Positions 42,516 to 56,123 of a DNA stretch of 64,000 nt are shown piece after piece. The notes beneath the pieces are model-generated. The model was not told the DNA's origin and searched no databases. It saw only the letters and a program-made list of their open reading frames with translations. Positions within the stretch are counted from its first letter, which is position 1. Each line of letters opens with the position of its first letter. Source of the DNA: Rhipicephalus microplus (Eukaryota; Arthropoda; Arachnida; Ixodida; Ixodidae). Location of the stretch: NCBI RefSeq assembly GCF_043290135.1, contig NC_134705.1, positions 54,963,771 through 55,027,770 on the forward strand, given 5' to 3'. Both the position numbers and the translations under genes were made by a program.

Positions 42516-43757
42516 CATATGAATGCCCTAAAGATGCAGCCTTTACTGGGGGCACGATTCGTACGACATCTACTTTCAGCAAGCACTCCTGAAAATTCCC
42601 ATCTGTTCCTTGCTAACTCACGTTGTTTTCAACACGAGTTGTTTAAATGATGCCAAAGTTGTCCTGTTTTCAAAACAAATAACTAAAGCTTTTGCTATGA
42701 TTCGGCTGAAACTATGCTACTCTTGGTCAAATTTACCAAACTAGCATAGTGACTTTACGAAAGTAAGCTTTTGTGAAGACCTTTTTTTTGAATGCGACTT
42801 AGAATGCGAATAAAGCTCAATAGTGGCAGCCGGAAAATTGTGTTCTTCGATTAGAGTATAAAAAAAAGGTTGAGACCAACCTGTTTCGGGGTCGCTGCTT
42901 TACGGAAGCTGCGCCTCTTACGACGCGGATCGAGTGCCGTTTAGGCGCGCTTAGGAATCGCATTTATTTACGACTTACCGCCAGTTTCCTATGTTCGTTA
43001 TTTTTAATAACTCTCTTTACTTCGGCACATTTCCTCCGCGTCTGTTATTGCACACTGGCTGTTCATATTTTGCGAATATCGCTTGATCATGTGTGGCCAT
43101 TTGTGCAGGAAATGCGTGCAAGTGAAACTCCACGTGTTACTATTGTTATTGTGAAAACCAAAACAAAAAACGCCTTGACGCAGACTTGTTTTTTTTAGAC
43201 ATCCGCCTCAACCGTGGATTAAAAAGGCGTGAAGGCACGACACCAGTGCGTGAAATATGGCATAGTATATTCGCTGAGCATACTATGGGCTTTCACAAAT
43301 TGTGTGAAAAACTCATTGTTGAATGCAATACATGTGCAGCACGATTACACCAGGGCACGCAACATATATCTGCAAGTGAAACCGAATCAGTTTCGTAATG
43401 AGGTACAATGCAATAACTTTGGTAGGAGGAGAATACACTTATTATCCGTGCACGCCTGTTGTTATGCCAGCGGCAACATTGATCTGGCTTCTTATTCAGT
43501 TGCCAGCAGTTTTTCATTTCAGGTAGGTGGTGGCCATGGCCGTGTCAGGGGTCCACTACATGGTTTCCGCTGGTACTTCAGGTTCAGTTTTTATAGCTAT
43601 TCTTAACACTGATCTTGTGGAGATTGGTGACAGCCCACGGCAACAAGTTTTTGCACACATCCATATAACCAGTTGAAAACGGCGTCGAGGTACAATAATG
43701 TACTTCAATTAGGTAAATTAGAAGGCCACGGTCTTAAAAATTGGTTTGCAATTGTTT
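42514..43757. other. No recognised gene
   Basis: Open frames at 43186-43398 and 43229-43606 (plus) overlap in different frames and lack motifs. Confidence 0.45.
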
Positions 43758-44457
43758 CAGTCTTCCTGCTTATTCCCGTGTTCGGCTGCGGTGAGTGGAC
43801 ACATAAGCTATCCTTCGTAGTCTGTTACACCGCCTAATATCACTGTATTTTCAGAAAATCTCGTCCTTTTTCTTTAGCCCGTTCTGTGGGAAGGCCCGGG
43901 AAAGTTAATCTCAGGCGAAAGCGTCAGCTGCCTTAGTTCTCAGCATGAATGCGTGCTTTCAAAGTGGTTGGTTTCTCAACATTGAGGCACAATCTGCTTC
44001 GGGCGAGAGGTGCCATGCTTAATAAACTGATTTACTTATTTCGAGAACAGGTTGAAAATAAATTTAGTGTTTACAGATCTATATCTTAAACTTGCAAGAA
44101 AAAAAAACAGTCTTCCTGCTTATTCCCGTGTTCGGCTGCGGTGAGTGGACACATAAGCTATCCTTCGTAGTCTGTTACACAGCCTAACATCACTGTATTT
44201 TCAGAAAATCTCGTCCTTTTTCTTTAGCCCGTTCTGTGGGAAAGCCCGGGGAAGTTGATCTCAGGCGAAAGCATCAGCTGCCTCAGTTCTCAGCATGAAT
44301 GCGTGCTTTCAAAGTGGTTGGTTTCTCAACATTGAGGCACAATCTGCTTCGTGCGAGAGGTGCCATGCTTATTAAACTGATTTACTTATTTCGAGAACAG
44401 GTTGAAAATAAATTTAGTGCTTACAGATCAATATTTTAAACTTGCAAGAAAAAAAAC
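43758..44457. repeat. Tandem duplication, period 350 bp
   Basis: Two units, 43758-44107 and 44108-44457, each starting CAGTCTTCCTGCTTATTCCC and ending in an A-run. About 97% identical by eye, differing at scattered single bases. No open frame of note. High identity suggests a recent event. Confidence 0.95.
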
Positions 44458-44839
44458 CTTTTGAATAACAAAATTAACAAACCCCCAAAAGAAACTTACA
44501 CAGCTGTAGCTAAGGGAAATGATTTAAGCTCTACCTACCGCTCCATTCCTTTAAACTCTTGCAGAAAGCTGGCTACAACGATGAAAATGCTCCTGTGGAC
44601 AGAAGCGAAAATGGGTGCATCAAATGAAAGAATTATTGTAAGTGTCAAAATCAAGTGCAACTTCCGTAGGGGTTTTCGTAGAAGTATTTTCCTTTGCATT
44701 TTAAATTTTCGTTACGTCAAAAAGAAGTGATTCAGTGATTCACTCTCACTAAAGAAATAAATGTGACTGGGCCAGACATGACCTTTGAAGGTGAAAATTC
44801 AGTGGGGGGCTGTACAGTGTAGCCTGGTAAGTACTGTTT

Positions 44840-46100
44840 TTTGCTTCCCACATGAACTTTACCTGCTTTTCTAAGGACACTATAGATGCAGGGATGGGCA
44901 CAGACAAAACAGTACGATCAATGAATTATTGCTTGAGCGTCCGCATATTCATTCAGTAATAAACCTCTATGACATGGTACCCACACTAGTGAAACGAGAT
45001 ACACATGTCTTGGAATGAGCAAACCGATAATTTAGGTGTGCTTAAGTCACAACAGACGGAGAGGGAGGGAGTCTGTTAGAATAACCTCTGCTGGCATACG
45101 CTGTTGTAATTCACGGAATGCTAGGACTAATACCAACAGTTCAGCCTGATAAATAGGAAAAAAGTCTGGAAACTGAGTTGAGAAGATCTAATATATAAAA
45201 ATCTTTTTCGGACTCCTTCCTTTTTTTTACGAACAGAAGCACCAGTTGCTATCACAGTGTTTGCTTCCAAATGTTTGCTTTCAATGATCTTCCAAAATGT
45301 CACTTTTATGTTGATAACTTTTAGCGTTATTCTCTAAATACTAATTTTTGCTTCCGCAGTGCTGAGTAGAAAAATGACCCAGTGGTAAACTTTTAATAGG
45401 TGCAAAAGCTTCTGTGTAAAAATGAATTAGAGGCAACTTAGTCTAGGTCATCGGAGGTCAGACGAAAAAGGTCTGCTTTTTCAATGAAGGTGTATTAGGA
45501 CCTCCTCTGTCGGCAAGCATATATTTTTAGGATTGTTCATAATGACAGAATATAGTTATATATTTTGTGGAGAAAAACGAGGCATGTATCTACTTATTGA
45601 CTAATGCTTGGAAAAAATTTATGTAGCCCGAGGCATAAGCGCGACGTTTCATGTTTTAAGAGAACCAGTGATTGAACTTGCTAAGCTGGAGCCCCTGACA
45701 AAAAAAAAAAGAGAAACGTAGCTGAATTCTAATATCGGTGAATTGTACATGCCATAAACTATGACGAGCAATTCCTTGTGCAAAGGACTACGCTTGTTGC
45801 TGAGCCTACGCAGCATCCTTACTGCGCGTGCCCCTTTATAGTACTTATACTTTCGATATGGGGACTCTAGTTAGGGTTTCGTTGTGGGTTATTCCTAAAT
45901 CTCCTAAAGGCTCAACCTAAGTGATAAAACCTTCTCGGTACAGCAGTGGTTATTGCACTGGGACATTTTGTGCAGAAAATACGAGAGCGCTCTCGTTAAT
46001 ACTCACTGTTAAGTGAACTTCTTCAGCCATTATTTCATGTTAACCATTAAGCCTGTAGAATTCGGTAAAGTGTGTTAATGTCAGCTGATATAGGGTAAAA
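44840..46100 (-). pseudogene. LINE relic with RNase H motifs
   Basis: Reading the minus strand from high to low coordinates: a post-RT region around 46050-45950 (VHLTVSINESALVFSAQ), then an RNase H start around 45250 (IATGASV where the family has 'YTDGS'), YQAELLVLVLAFREL and EVILTDS around 45150-45060, and LLNEYADAQ near 44960. These are the three acidic blocks of a retroelement RNase H in the right order, with frameshifts between. Probably I/Jockey-like. No intact frame. Confidence 0.5.
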
Positions 46101-47299
46101 TACAATGCCACGACATGCACATACACCTGGACATCTTGTTTTGTGGGAGTAGTGCACAGTAGTTTATTAAATAACAAGAGTCATATTACTCATCCTTGCA
46201 GGAGAGCTCGTAATTGGCTATATTTTGAAGAATTCACACACGATGTCAAGCAATAAAACTCTCCAATATTTAGGAATGCAGCAACCTGTGTTACCAATTA
46301 CTGTTGCAGTCTTAAATGCTGAAGCGAATGTAACAATTTCACATGCACCAAACGTCGTATGAATTTTTATGGCTAAGATTACTATAGCAGAATATTGTTT
46401 TTTGGTAGCGGGCAGTCTGTATTCCACTTTCTAGGACAACGTGCGCACACCAAATCGAGTAACTACGCCTGAATTCAGTTTAACATCGACTCAGTGTTAC
46501 TTTTGCCGACAGCCAGCGATCTACTCGGCTATGTAAAACTCGTTCGTTGAGTTGTACTGGATTCTAAGTGACTGCTATAGGCTTAATATTATCTAATGTT
46601 AACCCAGCGCTTGATTTCCTGAATAACGGAATCGCTTTTTCAACTCCCAAATCCGACAGGATCCGACAATTTCTGATGAAGTTATCAGCAAAATAAGTAT
46701 GTCAAGGCATTAAACGTGATGTACTGTTCCACCTCAAAAGATGTTAGGAGATCACAACGGTCGCATGCGCCGTAGTTTTCCGACTTCACTGCCAGTGTCC
46801 ATAACCACTATTTCACAAAATAAGGATAAAAATCTTACTATTGAAAACCACCAAAAACACGGTGGAATTCGAACTGAGACGCACTTCGTGCCACCCCACT
46901 GCTCCACCAGTGAGTCAAGCCTGTGATGGTTTTTAATGCATGAAAATAATGCCATCAAGTGTCAAATACTCTTACACAATTCGTCATTTCAAAATTATGC
47001 TGATTCGCACATGTGGAAGACACAAATTCACGCAGTGCAACCAATTTTCAAACGTCTGGTAAAGAAACACGCGCGTCCAGAATCCAAGCCACTCCAGAAG
47101 CGTGTTGAAAGTCTCAATAACACTACCTACATCAGCAGCTTCTCCTTGAAGAATAGACCTTCTAAGCTAGGTGGTTAAGCATGTCTGTCAATCATTCACC
47201 TCCTCTGTAATGAATAAATACCCAATAACAGTATAAGTAGTATAATGCGTCATTGTTTATGGTCTTTTTTAACGGTAGATTCTTAACACTATGTGTTGT
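46101..47299. other. No recognised gene; minus-strand tRNA-like SINE head
   Basis: At 46850-46925 the minus strand has GACTCACTGGTGGAGCAGTG and CAGTTCGAATTCCACC at tRNA spacing. Other open frames here show no motif. Confidence 0.4.
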
Positions 47300-47660
47300 G
47301 ATTAAAAACTTTTTTTGATGGTTCTCTTGTGAATGTTGTTCATCACGCCAATCAACAGAACAATGCTCGATTGTGTCAGGTTTGTTGCACAGCCTGCAAT
47401 TAAGAGACAAGGACCACATATACCTTTTTTTGTGAAGCGCGTCTTTACAGGTAATATGGGGGTGAGTAGCCTAAACACAAGTGTTTTCGCCGCTGGTAAT
47501 ATACACATTTACGTGCGTGGTAGAACACGTAATGACCACTTTGAAATAAGTATTGCATTTGGTAAACAGACTCACCGTTTGGAATTCCCTTCCAAACTGA
47601 CCCTAGGCAGTTTTTGTAAAGGCAAGGATTTCGCATTAATATATGCAATAAAACATTTTA
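47300..47660 (-). pseudogene. Possible LINE C-terminal Cys/His cluster relic
   Basis: The minus-strand frame ending at 47192 has LNCRLCNKPDTIEHCSVDW, resembling the 'CxxC...ETxEHxLxxC' cluster at the C terminus of several LINE families. Upstream frames are broken. Weak; could be chance. Confidence 0.3.
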
Positions 47661-48059
47661 GTACAACCAAGAAATAACCAGACCGCACACTATGCGAAAT
47701 ACTTACCTAGTGGGTCATCAAATGTACTAACTTATTGGTGAAGCTACAGGCCCGATTCTTCATCGCAGTCAGCCACAGCGACAAAATATTGCACAAAATT
47801 ATTTACAGTGACGTGGCAGATACCATGCTTCTTTGAATAATGAAAGGACGGCATAGTGAATGTATGCATACTCCGTAAAAATTTATGGCGTAGTGGGCAT
47901 CCTACCATTGTGGTTAAAGGCGTTTGCCAAACACTGTATTAAAAGTGGTCTTGAATGACCGCTCTTTCAGCTTTTGCTATGAATGTGCTGCGCGTTTCGC
48001 GCAGGCCCTATAGTTATTCAAGTGCGAAGTATTTCTTTGCACACTGCAAGCACTCTTGA
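47661..48059. other. No recognised gene
   Basis: Nothing recognised before the tetranucleotide array. Confidence 0.5.
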
Positions 48060-48411
<352 letters not shown>

Positions 48412-48412
<1 letters not shown>

Positions 48413-49329
48413 GCGTACGACTTTGTGTTCTTATGATGAGCCCTTAACTTGGGGTAGACAAAAATTAGCACGGCTAGGCAAGATGGTTTCACAAATACGA
48501 CGCGCTGGTCAAGACATTATTATTGTCACAATTTTGTCGCGTTCGTTGCCAAACACTTTCTATAAAACAGTGGCGCATACCCGGGGGCGCGTGTTGATTT
48601 ACCTTTGGTATGCGGGTATGTGCCGCACGTGATAGACATTTTATATCTACGAAGAGCAAGAACACACAAGGGTAATTTCGAAGCTTGAGTAAAAAAAAAA
48701 TGAGCAAAGGCAGCGTTGACTGAATGAATGCGAAAAACAAATGTCAGTGTCCCAACAAGAATCGAACCCTGTCATTTTGCATCGCCATCAAATATTGCAC
48801 CACACAGTCTCGTCAGGTTTCAGAATCACTTGGCAAACAGACCGTTGTGTTTGTGAAACGTCGATTCTGGTTGCTCTACTGGTCCTAAACTTTTATAAAA
48901 TTACATATGTTCTCCTATAATACAGTCGCCATGTCAAATTCAGGTCAATTTTAGTTAGGCACCTTCCGCTGAGGTTGACTTGTGTAGCAGTGTGGAGGGC
49001 TACCACCCTTGTGAGACCCAGGGCAGACAGCGGGGCTTCATAGCAGCTTACCGCTTCTTTTGTCGCTTATATATATGCTGTTCGCATCGTTACGCAACTG
49101 CGAGCAACTGCTAATATAAATCATTTGTGGCTGTTTACCATGTGTGTGAGTGTGTGTGTGTTGATCGCTACATATATTCAAGGCTCACCCAAAAAAGAAA
49201 TTAAAACAAATTCATCTTGCTTCTGCATGCTTTGCGTAACATCGATTCTCAAGCTACGTTGGATCTGCCATTTTTAATATGGACATCGTTATAACATAGA
49301 ACCAGGATTGAAATCACGCAGGGTTCTTA
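48412..49329. other. No recognised gene; minus-strand tRNA-like head
   Basis: At 48757-48815 the minus strand reads TGTGTGGTGCAATATTTGAT and a B-box-like GGGTTCGATTCTTG. The rest is unrecognised. Confidence 0.4.
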
Positions 49330-49860
49330 ACATTTTCTACTTCTACAGATCACAAATGTCTCGAGTTCCAAACATGTATATGTCCGGTAGGGGTTTCTTT
49401 ATCGCTTCTCTAAGAATTTCTAGGACTTTCTTTGAAATACTCCTTTTCTGAAATATTGAACAAGCTTGTTGGGAATCGATGAGCATTATCCCTTCCTGCC
49501 TGCATGTTGAGTTCACCAGAGCTCTTGTCGGTTCCTCTGCTCTATCAATCTATTTTCTTACTAACTTCTCCATCATTCACTTTTTACCCTGGCAGTTGAC
49601 GACGCCAGTGGCACGGCTGGTATTTCTGAGTATCTCGCAACTAGAAAACATTGGTGTGTCGAGCGTCATGGTCTGTTTTGGGAGCCTTGCTGAGAACCTT
49701 GCGTGACGGTTTGTATGGAGTTTGCGGGAGCTTTGCTTTTCTGGATTTCATACTACCTTGATGTTGAGTTTGAATACATTGCTTAAAATGCACGCTAAAT
49801 AAATGCGTTTTCTGCTGGTGTCCGACATCTCCATTTTTCTCGTCAGAGATCTGCAAAGAA
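49330..49860 (-). pseudogene. I-type LINE RNase H relic
   Basis: The minus strand around 49500-49390 reads IMLIDSQQACSIFQKRSISK then KVLEILREA, matching the tick I-clade RNase H pattern 'IxxDSQxACRxFxxGxISxxALxIL'. Upstream, SRKVLSKAPKTD and DARHTNVF (49720-49640) sit where this family has the linker between RT and RNase H. Separated by frameshifts. More of the element may extend to ~50600 but I could not recognise it. Confidence 0.5.
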
Positions 49861-50710
49861 TGAATATGTCAGAATCTTCGTAGAGAAAGCTTGAGATGTA
49901 GGATTTGGATCAAACATCTACGAGCATCACACAGTTGTAGCAGGTGGCAGTTGGTGGCTGAATGTTCAGTGGTAGATCAAGTTTAGTTGGCGTGCTTTTG
50001 TACATATGATGTTATCACTTTAATTCATTGCTGGAGGTTTTGGTAGTTTGTATGGGATCTTCTTTTAGAAAGACAATTCAGTCCACTACTTTCAGCTAAC
50101 CGATTTTCACTGGTTCCCTTGTGTTGGAGACTTACGTCTGAACCAACTGGTATTGAATCCCAATGTTTCGCCTTGCTTTGTTAATACTACCTGGTGTATT
50201 CTCGCTGTGAGGTTGAGATCCGGATCAGTGGCCAATAACACACTGATTGCTATTTTCAGATAGGTCTGCGAACCTATCCATTACGTGAGTTCATGGTTTT
50301 GTGCTGAATCGTAGGCATTCCTGCCTTGAGCACTTTTTGATAACCTAAAGCATTATGACATAAGTAAGGGTCCTTAAAAAAATATTTCAGTTTTCTGGCG
50401 TACTCCTTCTTCGCGGAATAGCGTCGAGCCATTTTCTGCGTGGGAAGAATCTCAGCGAAGTTTCTATCTGTAGCATTGTTAATAGGGTAGTGTCCTTAAG
50501 CTAGTATAATATGTCTTTAAATTGCAGAGTGGTTCCTTAGTTCAGCTATATGTAGGTTTTCCATTTCTTCAATCCACATTTGTCTGTATTTTGTTGGGTA
50601 TTAAAGTCGGGGTCCTAGTTGTGCCCAATTCCTTCCTTTAGAGCTGATGCTTCTGCAAAAATATATTGTGTTAGCAATTATATGTGGATACTCTAGACTT
50701 AATTTCGCCG
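49861..50710. other. No recognised gene
   Basis: Possibly decayed upstream parts of the minus-strand LINE relic; no motif I can defend. Confidence 0.4.
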
Positions 50711-50711
50711 T

Positions 50712-50713
<2 letters not shown>

Positions 50714-50801
<88 letters not shown>
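50714..50801. repeat. (TA)n microsatellite
   Basis: About 44 uninterrupted TA units. Confidence 0.97.
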
Positions 50802-50803
<2 letters not shown>

Positions 50804-50887
50804 CGCCACCTTGGTTGGCTACAGATGGTGCCGACTGACACTTCCACGTTTAAATTTACATATAAACCCAAAATGTAGCTGCGGCAA

Positions 50888-50962
50888 TAGCCGCAGTGAT
50901 AGCTCAGTGGTAGATCATCGAACGCGTTATTGAGAGGTCGTAGGTTCGATTCCTGCTTACAG
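50888..50962 (+). mobile_element. tRNA-derived SINE head
   Basis: A-box GATAGCTCAGTGGTAGATCA and a perfect B box GGTTCGATTCC at tRNA spacing. The D-stem is mismatched and the acceptor ends do not pair well, so I call it a SINE head and not a tRNA gene. The anticodon-loop region (GCGTTATT) hints at tRNA-Asn ancestry. Confidence 0.55.
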
Positions 50963-53699
50963 ACAGTTATTGTTTCACCAACTTTTCTTTCTTATTTACT
51001 TTACATTGTTTCTAATACCTTACCCTATTCATTTGTTAACATTATTGTCTGTTAGATCTCATTGATAGTGTGTCAAAACACAAAAAAGCGAGCCCTTAGG
51101 TATGCACTTCTTTCCCCCCCCCCCCACCCACACAAATATATTTATATAAATAAATATATATATATATATATATGAAGACACAGATAGCGGCATCCACGAC
51201 AGAGTCAAAGCTCTATAGCGCAATCGAATGTTGAATGGCTATGTTCTCATGCTCCCCTTGATTACTGACTTCACTGCCAGACCTAAAATACTTCGTTTAA
51301 GCATGAATAAAATATTCAATGGAGAATCAGCGCTGATGTCATCAGTTTTTTTTTGTTCCTTGTATGTTGCGCGCTTAACAGGTAGCCGAAAAAAGACTCT
51401 ATAATAACTCACTCAAATCACCACACTCTACCATGATCCCCTCTCATAGTGCCAAGTCCAAGATGAAATTCACATTTAGTGCTTTTCTATCAAAAAGTCC
51501 TATTTCCATTATTATGCTACTATAATAGACGAGAACCTCGACTCTAAAACGTCACAAAAACTGTTCTGCACAGAAACCATAAAGTACAGGGCATTAGTGA
51601 AAGAAGAATATTATTTCAGAAAGGAGTTCGCGAGACTGGCTCACAAATTTATATGTTCCTTAAAGTACTGAGTATTCTAGTAATTGCACACTCGCTGAAT
51701 GTAAAAAAAGAATGACATGAACAACAGCTGGCTGGCCTTGAAAGACATGCTATTTTTGTTAATTGGTAACGCAGATCCCTTTTATAATTTCAGGAAGCAG
51801 TGGTAGAACCTGAAATATTTGCATAGGAAGGTGAGCGAGCTGGGAAAGTAACATGTTCGGGTGAGCGTAGAAAGGAATGAATACGAAGGACGAGTAAACA
51901 GATGGCACGAGCACTCGTGTCACCAGTTTCTTCATTCACCCGAGCGCCATATGTTGAAAGTGTCCCTGACTGCTTCCGTTTGTCACCACGTGCGCTCCTG
52001 CTGCTAATACTGCTAACTTCAGTTTCGCCTAATCACTAGTAGCCTTCACGAACATTGAAAGCAATGCACTCTTCTTTCAAGGAAATGCGCAAATGCGTAG
52101 GTACATCCGCACTGCTGCCGACTGAGGCATTTGTTATGGCCGATTAGTTGGCTCGGGATCGGTATAGTTTGAATGCTCAAGGCCCATTGATCACAACACC
52201 ATGATAGTCTCTGAAGAAAGCGGAAATCCCCTGCAGCTGCTTTTCGCGTAAAGGAACCACGTATAACCTATTTCAGAGCCTTCTCGCAGCTTTGGACTTA
52301 CCGATACACGGGTCTACGGAAAATGTGTTCGACCTCGTAAAGATCACGTGGGCTAAAGCCGAGCACGTCAAAGGAAATCACGCACAATGAATTTAGCGTG
52401 TAATATATTATCGTCTACACAATCGTTAAGGATCACAGCGAACCTTTCACTACCATTAAAGCAGGTAGTGCTGTGCGTATATATTAACACATTAACGATC
52501 GAAAATTACCATTAGGTATAGTTCAACATTCGCTAGCTATAAACGAAAAAAAAAAGATCCTTATACTTCTGAACCCACGTATACTGAATAATGTGACACG
52601 AATTGCAAGAAAGTCCGATTCAAATTATGAAAAGAACAAGAAGTGACCTTACATCTCAAGAAAAAAGGTGCCTCAAAATTTTAAAATAACGTTAGCGCTT
52701 CGGCTAACCTTATCATCACTTTTAACCTATAAATTTGACGACGTTATCTATATCAAGGAAGTAGCGAGCATTGGGCTTCTACACTAGCACTTGCTGCAAT
52801 TTTTATGATGAATTTAACAACGCTCTTTACTGTCATGCCCATGTTTTGCGGTGTAGATGCTTTCACTCTACTGATCCAAAGCCAAAGAGCAGCGCAAGTG
52901 GACTCTGGCGTTCGGGGACGTTCCTCATTGAGCAAAAAAAAATAGCATGAGGAAGAGCTAAGGGTCATTGACATAACTTGTGCTGCTCTTGTGTAGGAGG
53001 TTTTCGAAAGCGTGAGTTATTTGCATTCAGTGTGGAACCCATTGTGGTCTCCTGTCGATAATTTTATCGTCGAACTTGTGAGGCATTCGTTAGAGAAGTT
53101 GCGCAGATAAAGCCATCAGTGGTCATAGATAAGTCATAGTGAGTACCAAGAACTATCGTTGTCTTGGTCTTTCACTGGCGCTGATATCTATGCCCCTTGA
53201 ATACTACTTATAAGAAATATATTGTAGGAAAACGGTGATTTCTTCTAGTTGGTAACAGTTCATTTTCAACGCGAATAGTCACTAATCACTCCTCGCGATA
53301 AAGGAATTAGTTTGGTGGGTCATAGTGTGGTTCAGTCTGTCAACTGTTTACAGTTTGGCGGTCATGACATCGGTTGTCTGTAGTATATTCAAGAGGGTCA
53401 GTGTTGATGAAAGAACGTGATTGACGCAAGATCTATTAAAATAATTCATATCTACACAGAAGCTTTCTTGAGAAAGTTGAAACAGAGGAGGAAACGCGAA
53501 GCCACACTGACGTTCCAGGCATATATAAAGGAGGAGGAAAGAATCATATTGATCCATGGAGACTCTGGCGTACTTGGTCTTCTACGTTAAAGAAACGCGC
53601 AGGTTTCTACTTTCCTTGACTAAAGTAGACAATTCAGGTAGATGAATGAGTTCTGAGGAATGTCCGCAATAACACGATCAATATTCACAGATAAAGAAA
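50963..53699. other. No recognised gene
   Basis: AT-rich, with a C-rich run at 51114-51126, a short TA run at 51151-51173 and no defensible coding motif. A TATATAAAGGAGGAGG word at 53521 could be a core-promoter-like sequence but has no associated gene. Confidence 0.45.
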
Positions 53700-54185
53700 C
53701 TTCGCAGCCCTAAAGAAGAAGAGAAAGAGTTTTCTCCTAGGCTGCATGGCACCTTTCTAAGTGTATATAGCAAAAGGCAACGAGCCTGCTAGTTGGCGCT
53801 GGACTCGTATAGGGACAGCATGTCACCCAGTGTGTGCTTTAAGCAAGACGTTTCGTTCATTTGGGTATGTTATAAGCTCGTCTGACCCACAAGGCCGCAT
53901 TCAAAAAGTGCTTTCACTGCTTCAGATCGAAATGTAGGACAGCTGTCGTTGAGCAGCTCACGTGGCGCACAGTAGCGGAGATGAAGTTTAAGAAAGAGGA
54001 ATACGCTGACATCACGTAAAGTGCCTTCTGGATGCGTGGTAGCTGCGGCATACCGTTCCAGGTGTTCAGTAAAAAAAAAATGACTCAATAGTTTTCATAA
54101 GGTGTGTTACGGACAGGGAAATAGCCTACAGATCAATTTCGCCACAATGAAAATACCGGCATGGGCAAAGCAATGTCTTCAGTGG
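53700..54185 (-). pseudogene. Ty3/Gypsy integrase relic
   Basis: The minus-strand frame 53870-54088 contains EHLERYAAATTHPEGTLRDV, LRYCAPRELLNDSCPTFRSE and ECGLVGQT, the integrase core pattern 'DHLTRYAxT....GxPxxLlSDxGxxF'. The catalytic 'SDRG' Asp-Gly is altered to NDSC, although the Asp is kept. Downstream (53850-53800) a broken frame gives MNETSCLK and HTLGDMLSLY, matching '...TNGLTER.NHTLGDMLsMY'. Upstream, GEIDL near 54130 fits 'vGIDLlGPFP'. Only the integrase portion is left. It is in the opposite orientation to the other Gypsy elements of the window. Confidence 0.7.
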
Positions 54186-54838
54186 CGCAGATATTATGTG
54201 CATTGAGTTACTACGCATTTGCTGCGGCGATCTAAAACGTACGTAATATTGAATATAGTGCTACATTCCAAGCCGACAATACCGTGCTGAAAGCACCACG
54301 GTAATGCCGTTGTGGAATCTGGTGGTGCATTTTCTGATGAATCCACCACCGTATACGCCATGCATATTGTGCGTTTACAGTTTGAAAGCGTTCGGCAGGC
54401 TAATCGACACGATCAAAGATACGGGGTGGCACGTCGCCTCCGCTTCGCCTTTCAGTTTTCTGACATATTACTGCGCTAAACAATCAGTTAGTGAATTTCA
54501 AGGTGAACAATTGTGTTGTCCGTGATCTCCGACACCAACGTAGGTCTCACCGATCGGCCCGCCGTCCGCAATCTCCTCGTGCAGTAGATCTTATGGTGCC
54601 ATGTATTGGCGCCCAGTCTTCCGAACCATTCGACCGTGCCCGCCATCACTCCCATCTCTTCTTTTTTCGGTCGCTCCGGTGTAGTGAGTGCTCCTTCTTC
54701 TTTATCTTTCTACTTTTTTTATCCACTTCTCTCTCGCCTTACCAAAAGCTTAGCCACGTCTGCAGATCAGACACACGGAAATTAGCTGTCTTTTTTTATT
54801 TTTGAGGCACCACTTACTCATTACTGCGGGACCTCTGA
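54186..54838. other. No recognised gene
   Basis: Pyrimidine-rich around 54650-54800. No motif recognised. Confidence 0.45.
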
Positions 54839-54925
54839 AGGCACCCCGAAATTTCCGGAGCCCTCCACTACGGCATCTTTCATACTCATATAGTGGTTTT
54901 GGGACGTTAAACCCCACATATCATC
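54839..54925 (+). mobile_element. Ruka-like SINE 3' fragment
   Basis: CCGAAATTTCCGGAGCCCTC, CTACGGCATCTTTCATACTC and GTGGTTTTGGGACGTTAAAC are the body and 3' end of the SINE. The tRNA-like head is missing. Confidence 0.78.
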
Positions 54926-56123
54926 TTCATCATCAACAGGCACCTGCAATGAAGACATACACACAGGCCACGCTTTAAAAAGCCGCTATCATCAGGCTCG
55001 CGAAATACAAAAAAGAGCACAATATTCTTTCCTGATATTTTTCGTCCTTCTTTGCGCACTACTGTGACGTCGACAAGAGTTCCCGTGACGTCTACAGCAT
55101 ACGTGCTCTCGATCGTTGATATCCGCAAAATATCACATGTTATTTGTCTTCTGCAGTGACTGCTTCACCATGCAGCCACCCATCCGATCTTCTTTGTTTC
55201 ACATGAATAGCTTGCTCAATGAACCAATCAAACTTCATTTCTTGAGCTTGCAAGTGCGCAAGCGGCGATAACAGCGTGCAGCAGAGAAGCACAAAATCCT
55301 GATATGCTCTATCGCTTAGTGCTGATATTGTTCACGTGCATTCTAAAACTAAAGGGCGAGGAGAATGAATCAGGTATATGAAGGAGAAGAGAAAATCACC
55401 CCCTTGTCTTTAAACGCGGGATGGTGAGTGGCTCTTTAAAAGTTAGGTGCTGACACTCGCCGCTCCGCGTAAGGAGAGGGCGCGGGCAGATGGTGTTCAC
55501 CGTTTACCTTGAGCTACGAGTGGTTTCCGTCGCGCTAGTGCAGATGGCGATACTGTATGACACGCCAGGGATTCGTGTGGCGCTCATTGTCGTTAAAATT
55601 AACGCGCGCAAGAGCGTCTTCCCTAAAACTTTGTGTGCGTGGGATATTGAGATTTAGAAATGCTTTGTCCTGTGCCTGTGACCAATACTAGCGCATTTGA
55701 TTTGCTTATTCGCAGTTTGTCAATCATTGCGCGTATAGATCGACGCTGCATATGACTCCGAGTACGCGTGAGCGGCCTTGTTACTGGTTTCACCTCGAAA
55801 TGGGCAAGTGGTGTTTTGTCCCGAATTAGAAGCCGGTGTATTGGAAGATTGTTTAAAGCGTGCGTCGCTTTCCAAGGCTCCGCGCAAACCAGAGCGCTTG
55901 GATAAGGGGTGACGGGCAATTCCGAGAGATGATAAAGCCTTGCCAGCTACTAAACATGTGAGCGCGAAGCATTACCCGGAAAAAGTGATTTCTGCCACTT
56001 ATCATGCAGAATACAAGGAAAACGACCTCTTGCACGCACTCAAGAAACCTGCACTCACTTCAGATGCTGTGCCTGCCATTTTAGTGGGGTTATCGAAAGG
56101 CATGACCGTACAACAAAAAACGA
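54926..56123. other. No recognised gene
   Basis: A GC-richer stretch at 55430-55620 stands out from the AT-rich surroundings. Open frames at 55623-55919 (minus) and 55940-56218 (plus) carry no motif. Confidence 0.4.

Noticed and set aside
42309..42650. Open frames with Tyr-Ile repeats (also at 50671-50878)
   Set aside because: Products of TA arrays without any flanking domain.
44461..44730. 89-codon plus-strand frame after the 350-bp duplication
   Set aside because: Lys/Arg-rich, no motif, no promoter-like or splice evidence.
50888..50962. Possible functional tRNA gene
   Set aside because: Good B box, but D-stem mismatches and poor acceptor pairing; several similar decayed heads nearby indicate SINEs.
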